This document shows, one piece after another, positions 18,586 through 26,004 of a stretch of DNA of 64,000 nucleotides. Each line of letters begins with the position of its first letter. Position 1 is the stretch's first letter. Source of the stretch: a bacterium (GTDB lineage: Bacteria > UBP15 > UBA6099); the NCBI GenBank assembly GCA_029564595.1, contig JAKQPS010000113.1, positions 252,927-316,926 on the forward strand, read 5' to 3'. The notes below the pieces were generated by a model, which made no database searches, was not told the origin of the DNA, and was given only the letters and a program-made list of their open reading frames with translations. Both the position numbers and the translations under genes were made by a program.

Positions 18586-21300
18586 TCAATACTTGAGCAT
18601 TTTCGCTGATTCGGAGCGGGGCGAAACGCGCGCGGCGCACACCTTGAGTTCGGGTATCTTGGCTATCGGATCGAGCGCGGAGTTTGTGAGCGCGTTGGCC
18701 GCCGCCTCGGCGAAATGGAAAGGTATGAAGATAGAGCCTGCGGGAACCGCGTCCGAAATGGCCGCCGCGATGCTTATCGCGCCTCGTCTTGATGTCACGT
18801 CGCAAAATTGTCCATCGGCGATACTAAGGTTTTCGGCGTCTGCGGGATTAATCTGGAAAAAAGCCTGCGGCACATGCTCGTCGAGGGGCCGGGAGCGCCG
18901 GGTCATCGTCCCGGTGTGATAGTGATAAAGTATGCGTCCTGTGATGAGAGTCATCGGGTAATCGGCGTCGGGAACCTCGTCGGGGCCGGAGAATTCGACC
19001 GACGCAAACTTGCCTTTTCCGCGAGTGAACGCGCCTGTGTGAAGTATGGGAGTTCCGGGATGCGACTTAGACGGACAAGGCCAATGCACGGCCTCTCTAT
19101 CGATGCGCTCATAGTCCACCCCGCCGTAGCTGGGCGTAAGAGACGCTATCTCCTCCATTATCCGCTCCGGGCTTTCATAGTCCATTCTATAGCCGAACCG
19201 CATCGCCAACTCGCCGATGATGCGCCAGTCCTGTTTGCTATCGCCGGGAGCCGCCACCGCCGCTCTTACTCGTTGAACGCGCCGCTCCGTGTTGGTGAAA
19301 GTTCCATCCTTCTCGGCAAAGCAGACGGCTGGAAGAACAACGTCCGCCAGTTTTGCGGTCTCTGTGAGAAATATGTCCTGAACGATAAGCAAGTCCAATT
19401 TTTCCAAAGCTTTGCGCACATGGCCGGTGTCGGGGTCGGACACCATCGGGTTTTCGCCCATGATGTACATCGCTTTAATATCGCCTTTTATTGCGGCGCG
19501 CATCATTTCTGTGGCGGTCAGCCCGGCGGATTCAGGAAGTTCCGCTTTCCATGCGGCGGAGAACTTTTTCCTCGCGTCGGGATTGGAAACCTGCTGATAT
19601 CCGGAAAAGACGTTGGGCAGAGCGCCCATGTCGCAGCTTCCCTGCACGTTGTTCTGGCCTCTGAGAGGATTGACGCCTGTTCCGGGCTTGCCGATGTTGC
19701 CGGTCAGCATCGCAAGATTCGCGACGGACATGACGTTGTTCGTGCCGGAAGTGTGCTGCGTTATGCCCATTGAGTAAAGGATGGCGGCTTTTTCGGCTGT
19801 GGCGTAAACGCGAGCCGCGGCGCGCAGGTCGCCCGCCGGGATGCCAGTGATATTTTCCACATATTCCGGCGTGTATTTCTTGACCGCCGCTTTCATTTCT
19901 TCAAAGCCTTCGGTGCGGGTCTCGATAAACGAGGCGTCCTGCAGCCCCTCGCTGATGATTACGTTGATGAATCCGTTTATCCAAGCGACATCCGAGCCGG
20001 ATTTCTGGCGCAGGTGGATTTCCGCGATATCGCAAAGCTGGATGCGGCGAGGTTCTATGACAATAATCTTCGCGCCGCGCCTTGCCGCCTTTTTCACTTG
20101 AAGCGCGATTATCGGGTGCGTCTCGGTGGTGTTCGACCCGGTTATGAGTATGACGTCCGCCTGCGAGATGTCCGCGATGGTGTTGGTCATGGCTCCGCTG
20201 CCGAAGGATATCGCCAGCCCCGCGACTGTTGACGCGTGGCAGAGTCTCGCGCAGTGGTCCACATTGTTAGTGCCTATGACGGCGCGCATGAACTTCTGGA
20301 AAACATAGTTCTCTTCGTTCGTGCATCTTGCGGAAGCAAGCCCGGCTATCGAATCCGCGCCGCTCTCTCCTTGAATGTCGCACAATCTTCTCGCCGCGAA
20401 ATCCAAAGCCTTCTTCCATGTCGCTGGTTTCAATTCGCCGTCTTCTCTGACTAGAGGAACTGTCAAACGTTCGGGGCTATGGATGAAGCCGTAACCGAAT
20501 CTTCCTTTCGAACATAGAGCGACGCCGTTCACGGGCGCGGAGGGATTGGATGTGACTTTCACAACTTTGCCGTCTTTGACGTTCAGGTCCAACTGGCAGC
20601 CGCAACCGCAATATGGGCAGGTGGTGGTTACTTTGTTGAGTTCCCACTCCCGCGCGACGCCCGCCGCGTCTCTTTCTCTCAAGGCCCCGGTAGGGCACGC
20701 CGCGACGCAGTTTCCGCAGAAGACGCATCCGGAATCCTTCATGTTTCTGTTCAATGGCGTTGAAATCATTGTAGCGAAGCCGCGATGGGCGAAATCGATT
20801 ATGAAATCGCCTTGAATCTCCGCGCACGCGTTCACGCACCGTCCGCACAGGATGCATTTATTGTAGTCTCTCACATAGAACGGGTTGTCTCGGTGTTCGG
20901 GATAGTTGTAAATCGCGCCGCCTTTGAACCGCGTGTCCGAAACGCCGTATTCGTAGCAGTATTTCTGAAGCAGACATTTGCCTGCCATATCGCAGGTCAT
21001 ACAGTCTTTGGGGTGAGCGGAAAGAAGCAGTTCAAGAACCATTTTTCTGGCTCGGACGACCCGCTCGGTTCCCGTCGAGACTTTCATGTCGGGGGAGACT
21101 TTGACCGCGCATGACGGCATAAGGGCGCGCTGGCCCTCAACCTCGACCACGCACAGCCTGCATGCGCCTGTCGGTTGAAGATATTCCGCGTGGCAAAGAT
21201 GGGGAATGTCCACGCCGTTCGCTTGCGCGGCTTCGAGGATAGTCATGCCATCCCTTGCCGCCGCTTCCCGTCCATCTATGAAGAAATTGATTTCATTCAT
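18586..21300 (-). CDS. NAD-linked formate dehydrogenase catalytic subunit, cysteine form
   Basis: A 904-residue molybdenum or tungsten bis-MGD enzyme converting formate and CO2, cytoplasmic (no Tat signal). Domain order: [2Fe-2S] ferredoxin (about 1-80; CHAEYL..CRLCVVEVEG), His-Cys cluster (HPKDCMTCDMAGKC), two 4Fe-4S sites (CILCGRCVNAC and CVFCGNCVAACP), then the catalytic part with its own cluster (CPYCGCGCQLDL, CSKGRFGYGF) and VDHCARLCHAST, where Cys354 takes the metal-ligand place that is selenocysteine in many homologues. The 15-base gap to the NuoF-like gene implies one complex. GGAGG lies upstream of ATG 21300. A selenocysteine paralogue is at 25988. Confidence 0.93.
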   Translation of the reverse strand: MNEINFFIDGREAAARDGMTILEAAQANGVDIPHLCHAEYLQPTGACRLCVVEVEGQRALMPSCAVKVSPDMKVSTGTERVVRARKMVLELLLSAHPKDCMTCDMAGKCLLQKYCYEYGVSDTRFKGGAIYNYPEHRDNPFYVRDYNKCILCGRCVNACAEIQGDFIIDFAHRGFATMISTPLNRNMKDSGCVFCGNCVAACPTGALRERDAAGVAREWELNKVTTTCPYCGCGCQLDLNVKDGKVVKVTSNPSAPVNGVALCSKGRFGYGFIHSPERLTVPLVREDGELKPATWKKALDFAARRLCDIQGESGADSIAGLASARCTNEENYVFQKFMRAVIGTNNVDHCARLCHASTVAGLAISFGSGAMTNTIADISQADVILITGSNTTETHPIIALQVKKAARRGAKIIVIEPRRIQLCDIAEIHLRQKSGSDVAWINGFINVIISEGLQDASFIETRTEGFEEMKAAVKKYTPEYVENITGIPAGDLRAAARVYATAEKAAILYSMGITQHTSGTNNVMSVANLAMLTGNIGKPGTGVNPLRGQNNVQGSCDMGALPNVFSGYQQVSNPDARKKFSAAWKAELPESAGLTATEMMRAAIKGDIKAMYIMGENPMVSDPDTGHVRKALEKLDLLIVQDIFLTETAKLADVVLPAVCFAEKDGTFTNTERRVQRVRAAVAAPGDSKQDWRIIGELAMRFGYRMDYESPERIMEEIASLTPSYGGVDYERIDREAVHWPCPSKSHPGTPILHTGAFTRGKGKFASVEFSGPDEVPDADYPMTLITGRILYHYHTGTMTRRSRPLDEHVPQAFFQINPADAENLSIADGQFCDVTSRRGAISIAAAISDAVPAGSIFIPFHFAEAAANALTNSALDPIAKIPELKVCAARVSPRSESAKMLKY

Positions 21301-21315
21301 CCCTTTGCCTCCGCT

Positions 21316-23166
21316 TCAGGACAGCTCGATGGCGTCAAACGGGCACACCGTATGGCACATCCCGCATTTGACGCATTTCGCCTGATCAATTTTGTGGATT
21401 TCCTTTTTTTGCCCGGATATCGCGTTTGCAGGGCAAGACTCGGCGCACTTGTGGCACTTCTTGCATTTGTCTTCCGCCACCGTGTAAGTGAGAAGAGCCT
21501 TGCATTTGAGAGACGGGCATTTTTTCTGCTCGATGTGCGCCAGATATTCGTCCCTGAAATATTTCAGGGTGGTTATCACCGGGTTGGGAGCGGTCTGCCC
21601 CAGCCCGCACAGCGAAGTGTCCTTCACTATGTCAGCCGTCTCTTCGAGCAGCGCCAAGTCTTCCATCGTTCCCTTGCCGTCGGTGATTCTCTCCAGCAGT
21701 TCCAGCATTCTCTTTGTTCCCATTCTGCAGGGAACGCATTTTCCGCAAGATTCGGACTGAGTGAACGTCATAAAATATTTGGCGATATCGACGACGCAAG
21801 TGGACTCGTCCATGATAATCAGACCGCCGCTGCCCATAATCGCGCCGACTTTCGCAAGCGAATCGTAATCTATCGGGAGGTCCAAGAACTGTTCCGGGAT
21901 GCAGCCGCCCGACGGCCCGCCTGTGAGAGCCGCCTTGAATTTTTTCCCGTTCGGGATGCCGCCGCCGACTTCGAATATTATTTCCCTTAAAGTCATCCCC
22001 ATCGGAGCTTCCACCAGCCCGGTGTTCCTTATCATCCCGGCGAGAGCAAACACCTTCGTGCCTTTGCTCTTTTCAGTTCCCATCGACGCGTACCAATCTG
22101 AGCCGTTCTCAATAATGGCGGCGACGTTGGCGAGAGTTTCCACATTGTTGATGCAGGTCGGATGTCCCCAAAGCCCGGACTGGATGGGGAACGGCGGGCG
22201 CACTCTGGGAGTCCCGCGTTTGCCTTCGATAGAGGCCATTAGAGCCGTCTCCTCGCCGCAAACGAAAGCCCCGGCTCCCTCTTTGATGTGAAGATCAAAT
22301 GAGAAATTCGTCCCCAATATGTTGCGTCCCAGCAATCCAAGCTCTTCCATCTGCCGGAGTGCGATATTCAGATGAGCGATGGCGATGGGGTACTCTGCGC
22401 GAACATAGATATAACCTTCGTCGGCCCCTATCGCATAAGCGCCGATGAGCATGCCTTCGAGAACGGCGTGCGGGTCGCCCTCCAGCACAGCGCGGTCCAT
22501 AAAAGCTCCGGGGTCGCCTTCGTCGGCGTTGCAAACAAGAAACTTCTTATCGCTCTTCTCTTTGTTGGCGAATCTCCATTTTAGCCCGGTTGGGAAACCA
22601 GCCCCGCCCCTGCCCCTCAGCCCGGATTTGAATATCTCCTCAACCACTTCCTCAGGTTTCATCGTCTCGAGCGCTTTCGAGAAAGCCGTGTACCCGCCCC
22701 TGCATATATAGTCGTCAATCTCTCTCGGATCGACCACGCCGCAATTCTTCAGAACCAACCGTTTCTGGTGGCTGTAGAAAGGAATTTCTTTTTCCTTGAC
22801 GATTTTCTCCTGAGTCGCAGGATCCGCGAACAGCAGCCGTTCCACCGTTCTGCCGTTCACTACAGTTTCTTCAACAATCTCCGCGGCGTCTTCCGGTTTC
22901 AGGTTTCCATAAAAAATATTGCCCGGCTCGACGACCGCCACCGGAGACATTGAACAAAAGCCGTGACAGCCGGTCTCGATGACTTTGAATTTTTTCTCCA
23001 GACCGCGTTTTTTCAGTTCGGCCTTGAGCGACTCGGAGAAAGCGTCGGCGCCCTTTGCGCGGCAGCCCGTCATACACACCCTGATAGCGATCGCTTCGGA
23101 GTCTCGCTCCTTGTTCAACTTTTCGCGGTATTTGGCGATATCCTTGAATGTTTTAAAACGCGCCAT
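21316..23166 (-). CDS. NuoF/HydB-like NADH-binding flavoprotein subunit of formate dehydrogenase
   Basis: A 616-residue diaphorase subunit. N-terminal thioredoxin-fold [2Fe-2S] domain (residues 1-110; CMTGCRAKG, ETGCHGFC), a NuoF core at about 150-530 with GLRGRGGAGFPTGLKW (FMN/NADH), NADEGDPGAFMDRAVLE and GAGAYVCG-like GAGAFVCGEETALM, the cluster motif SCGKCVPCRMGTKR, and a C-terminal 2[4Fe-4S] ferredoxin (CKKCHKCAESCP, CVKCGMCHTVCP). This order is that of HydB and of NAD-dependent formate dehydrogenase beta subunits. It exchanges electrons between NAD(H) and the catalytic subunit and perhaps ferredoxin; electron bifurcation is possible but not shown. GGAGG precedes ATG 23166, four bases after the NuoE-like stop. 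Confidence 0.93.
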   Translation of the reverse strand: MARFKTFKDIAKYREKLNKERDSEAIAIRVCMTGCRAKGADAFSESLKAELKKRGLEKKFKVIETGCHGFCSMSPVAVVEPGNIFYGNLKPEDAAEIVEETVVNGRTVERLLFADPATQEKIVKEKEIPFYSHQKRLVLKNCGVVDPREIDDYICRGGYTAFSKALETMKPEEVVEEIFKSGLRGRGGAGFPTGLKWRFANKEKSDKKFLVCNADEGDPGAFMDRAVLEGDPHAVLEGMLIGAYAIGADEGYIYVRAEYPIAIAHLNIALRQMEELGLLGRNILGTNFSFDLHIKEGAGAFVCGEETALMASIEGKRGTPRVRPPFPIQSGLWGHPTCINNVETLANVAAIIENGSDWYASMGTEKSKGTKVFALAGMIRNTGLVEAPMGMTLREIIFEVGGGIPNGKKFKAALTGGPSGGCIPEQFLDLPIDYDSLAKVGAIMGSGGLIIMDESTCVVDIAKYFMTFTQSESCGKCVPCRMGTKRMLELLERITDGKGTMEDLALLEETADIVKDTSLCGLGQTAPNPVITTLKYFRDEYLAHIEQKKCPSLKCKALLTYTVAEDKCKKCHKCAESCPANAISGQKKEIHKIDQAKCVKCGMCHTVCPFDAIELS

Positions 23167-23170
23167 GATA

Positions 23171-23662
23171 TTATTCCTCCGGGTCGGGCGTCCCTGCGTC
23201 CGCGCCGCCGCCGATATATTTTTTCAATATCTTTCCCACCGTCTTCGGCGTCTGCTCGCCGTAATAATCCTTGTCTATCATTATGGCTGGAGCGAGAAAA
23301 CAAGTGCCGAGGCAGGCCACTGTTTCAAGTTGGAAGTTCAGGTCTTCAGTCGGGTTTCCCGCCTTAACGCCCAGTTTTTCTTCGAGAGCCTGCAATGCCG
23401 CCCCGGCGCCGCGCACATGGCAGGCAGTGCCGACGCACACTTTAATCGTATGCTTGCCCCTCGGAGACAAATAAAACTGCGAATAGAAAGTCGCCACTCC
23501 GAAAACCCGGCTGAACGGGATTCCGAGTCCCTTTGAGACTTGTTCAAGAGTTTCCCCGGACAGGTATCCCATTTCGGCCTGCGCTTTCTGAAGAGCAGGG
23601 ATAAGAGAACCGGGCTTTCCCCGGTATCGTTCGATAATTTCCGTCAATGCGCTTGTAGACAT
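23171..23662 (-). CDS. NuoE/HydC-like [2Fe-2S] subunit of formate dehydrogenase
   Basis: A 163-residue thioredoxin-fold protein, first gene of the operon. A helical N terminus (EIIERYRGKPGSLIPAL) is followed by the four cluster cysteines in CVGTACHVRGA and CLGTCFLAPA, the standard NuoE spacing. It hands electrons between the NuoF-like flavin site and the rest of the complex. ATG 23660-23662 is chosen because AAAGGAG lies nine bases upstream; an upstream in-frame start would add seven residues. On the minus strand a TATAAT-like -10 lies about 90 bases upstream, without a good -35. Confidence 0.93.
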   Translation of the reverse strand: MSTSALTEIIERYRGKPGSLIPALQKAQAEMGYLSGETLEQVSKGLGIPFSRVFGVATFYSQFYLSPRGKHTIKVCVGTACHVRGAGAALQALEEKLGVKAGNPTEDLNFQLETVACLGTCFLAPAIMIDKDYYGEQTPKTVGKILKKYIGGGADAGTPDPEE

Positions 23663-23811
23663 GATGTCGGCTCCTTTCGGCAAACGCGCGCGTCCGCCCC
23701 TTCAGCCGGGACTGCGCGCTGAAATCCACGCGCGTGAAATATCAAACATGGATTATATATCGATTGTTCACAGCGCTCACCCGGTTGAAACTTAATTCAT
23801 TGCTTAATAAT

Positions 23812-23831
23812 AGCGGAATTCCTTCTCCGCT
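23812..23831 (-). terminator. Possible weak terminator between the two formate dehydrogenase loci
   Basis: Stem AGCGGA/TCCGCT with an eight-base loop, followed on the minus strand by ATTATT rather than a proper T run. It lies between the response regulator stop (23895) and the NuoE-like start, so it may separate the two units, or it may be only a leader hairpin. Confidence 0.35.
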
Positions 23832-23894
23832 TATCTAATGAGTATGATTTTATATCAAAAATACCGATATAGGAACAGGGAAAACAAAGGATAA

Positions 23895-24278
23895 TTATCT
23901 ATCGTTTTTAACATTCAGTTTTTCCACAGCGGTGAACACTTCTTCCGGTGTAAAAGGCTTGGGAATGAAATCGTCCGCTCCTAGTTTCATCGCCTCTACG
24001 GCTGTGTTTACGGTCGAATACCCGGTTATCACCACAACCGCGCAATCAGGATATCCTTTCTTTACACACTTTACAAGCTCCAGTCCCGGCATGCCGGGCA
24101 TCTTCAGATCAGTCAAAATCACGTCGTATTTTTCCGATCTGAGAACTCTCAGCGCCTCGTCGCCGGAAGATACGGTGGATATTTCATAGCGGTCGCTTTT
24201 CTCGCTGAATATATCTATGCAACTTTGCCGAACGACAATTTCATCGTCAACAATCAGCATTTTAATTTTTTTAGGCAT
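23895..24278 (-). CDS. Single-domain response regulator
   Basis: A 127-residue receiver domain: MLIVDDEIVVRQSC, VILTDLKMPGMPG with the phosphorylated Asp, VVITGYSTV and IPKPFTPEEVF with the conserved Lys. No output domain. ATG 24278 has AAGGGG six bases upstream and overlaps the kinase stop by eight bases, so kinase and regulator are coupled. It is the last gene of the selenocysteine formate dehydrogenase unit. How it alters expression or activity is not visible; it may signal to another kinase or to the regulator at 30718. Confidence 0.9.
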   Translation of the reverse strand: MPKKIKMLIVDDEIVVRQSCIDIFSEKSDRYEISTVSSGDEALRVLRSEKYDVILTDLKMPGMPGLELVKCVKKGYPDCAVVVITGYSTVNTAVEAMKLGADDFIPKPFTPEEVFTAVEKLNVKNDR

Positions 24279-26004
24279 TTGCAACCCCTTCCACAGGCAG
24301 TTTTACACAGAATGTCGACCCTTGTCCGACAACGCTTTTTACGGTGATATCGCCGTTGTGCCGCTTTACTATTCCAAAACAGATTGAAAGGCCCAACCCT
24401 GTGCCTTCAGTCGGTCCTTTCGTGGTGAAAAAAGGATCGAACAGTCGCTCCAGATTTTCGGCTGGAACTCCGCATCCGGTGTCGGATAAAGAGACCTCCA
24501 CAAAACTTCGGGGCGGAGCGACTTTCGATTCCACAACCGACAATCGCGATTCCACGCTCACTGTTCCTATTCCCTTCATCGCGTCTGCGGAATTAATAAG
24601 GAGATTCATAAACACCTGATGCATCTGTCCCCGGTCGACGTTCAATTCAGGCAAATCAGGCGCGAGGTCTTTTAATATTTTTATGTTGTGAAAAGACTCC
24701 TGATTTTCCACAAGCGAAATCGCGCGGAGAATCACATCGTTGATTTTCGTCTGTGACTTTTCCGGAGTGGACTGCCGCGAAAATTCGAGAAGTCCCGCCA
24801 CTATGTTGCGGCATCTTTTAGTTTCGTCAACCACGACGCTAAGCCACTTCTTTTCCTTTTCGCCTTCGACTCTTTCAAGAAGGAGCGAACTGTAGCTAAG
24901 GACGGCGGTGAGAGGATTGTTTATCTCGTGCGCTATCCCGGCGGAAAGTTGTCCCAGAGAAGCCAGCTTGACCGACCTGACCAGCTTCATGTGCGTCTCG
25001 TCGTTAATGCGAGAGTAGATGTCCTCGAAGGTCGAGCCTGACTCCGGGTCTCTTCCCACGTATCCGGGGGCAATGGGGCTTCTTTTAGAAATTGAATCTC
25101 CGTTCACTATTTCAGGAGCGACGGTGTCATAAGTCAGAAAACTCCTGTATCCGGATTCTTTCCTGAGCTTCTCGGCCATTCGGTTGAACGAACGAGAAAG
25201 TCTTCCGAATTCGTCGCTGGCGTACACAGGCACGCGCGTGTTGTAATTCCCTGCCGACACGTCTCTAACTCCTCCTAGCAGCGCCGTCATAGGACGTATC
25301 AGAAAGTAATACAGCATCGCCGCCAATGCGGTCATTATCGCGATGAAAGATGAGACTCCGAGGATAATCAGATGCCTTTTGATTCCAGCGATTTTATTAT
25401 CCACGTCGGACAACGACATTGTGATATCGAAAAGGCCGAGAACTTTTTTGTCTCTCGGATGGTGGTCATGGCACATGAGGTAGCAACCTTCCTCATTGTA
25501 AATGGCCTGTGTGAGGCTAACAACCCGCCCTTCTCCGGATTTGGATTTGGAAATTCTCGCCCTGTCAGAAATTTCTATGTCTTCCAGCGGGGCGCCTCCC
25601 GCATGGCACACCGCGCACTGTTCGGCGTCTATGTCTATCGCGTCGCCAATCTCTCCGGAAACAGTGGATTTGCTGATCACGCCTCTTTTATCGAAAATTC
25701 TTATCGTCTCGATTTCATCGGATTGCTTGGCAATGTAGTCTATAGTCTCCTGAACTTTCTCTTTCGTGTTTTCGAGCATGTAGTTGCGAGTCGAGTATTT
25801 TACCGTTCCTGCTATGTTGTCGGCCCCGATAAGCACCTCGTCTATCAGTTGCTTCTCCTGCATGCTTATGTTGTAATACGTGCCTATCCCGATCAGCGCG
25901 GTAAGCGCGGCGCCGATAAAAATAAACAGTTTGAAGCCGAAGCTGCTGAAGTAAGGTTTCAGAGCGACAAATCTGTTTCGATATTTTTCAGCCTTTTTCA
26001 ACAC
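24271..26004 (-). CDS. Sensor histidine kinase with a periplasmic c-type haem domain
   Basis: A 577-residue sensor: membrane segment at about 22-44, a periplasmic domain (45-205), second segment at about 207-232, HAMP (233-285, YASDEFGRLSRSFN), HisKA with AGIAHEINNPLTA carrying the His, and HATPase with NLLINSADAMKG and GTGLGLSICFG. The periplasmic part has a CxxCH haem motif (Cys130, Cys133, His134) and, 40 residues on, CYLMCH (Cys174, Cys178, His179), a CxxxCH variant that precedes KVLGLFDITM, as in other haem-sensing kinases. It may read redox state or a gas. It begins at GTG 26004 inside the end of the formate dehydrogenase gene (17-base overlap), so it is co-translated with that enzyme. 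Confidence 0.88.
   Translation of the reverse strand: MLKKAEKYRNRFVALKPYFSSFGFKLFIFIGAALTALIGIGTYYNISMQEKQLIDEVLIGADNIAGTVKYSTRNYMLENTKEKVQETIDYIAKQSDEIETIRIFDKRGVISKSTVSGEIGDAIDIDAEQCAVCHAGGAPLEDIEISDRARISKSKSGEGRVVSLTQAIYNEEGCYLMCHDHHPRDKKVLGLFDITMSLSDVDNKIAGIKRHLIILGVSSFIAIMTALAAMLYYFLIRPMTALLGGVRDVSAGNYNTRVPVYASDEFGRLSRSFNRMAEKLRKESGYRSFLTYDTVAPEIVNGDSISKRSPIAPGYVGRDPESGSTFEDIYSRINDETHMKLVRSVKLASLGQLSAGIAHEINNPLTAVLSYSSLLLERVEGEKEKKWLSVVVDETKRCRNIVAGLLEFSRQSTPEKSQTKINDVILRAISLVENQESFHNIKILKDLAPDLPELNVDRGQMHQVFMNLLINSADAMKGIGTVSVESRLSVVESKVAPPRSFVEVSLSDTGCGVPAENLERLFDPFFTTKGPTEGTGLGLSICFGIVKRHNGDITVKSVVGQGSTFCVKLPVEGVANA

Noticed and set aside
18586-23662. [FeFe] hydrogenase HydABC
   Set aside because: The NuoE/NuoF-like partners fit, but the large subunit has molybdopterin motifs and no H-cluster cysteine motifs.
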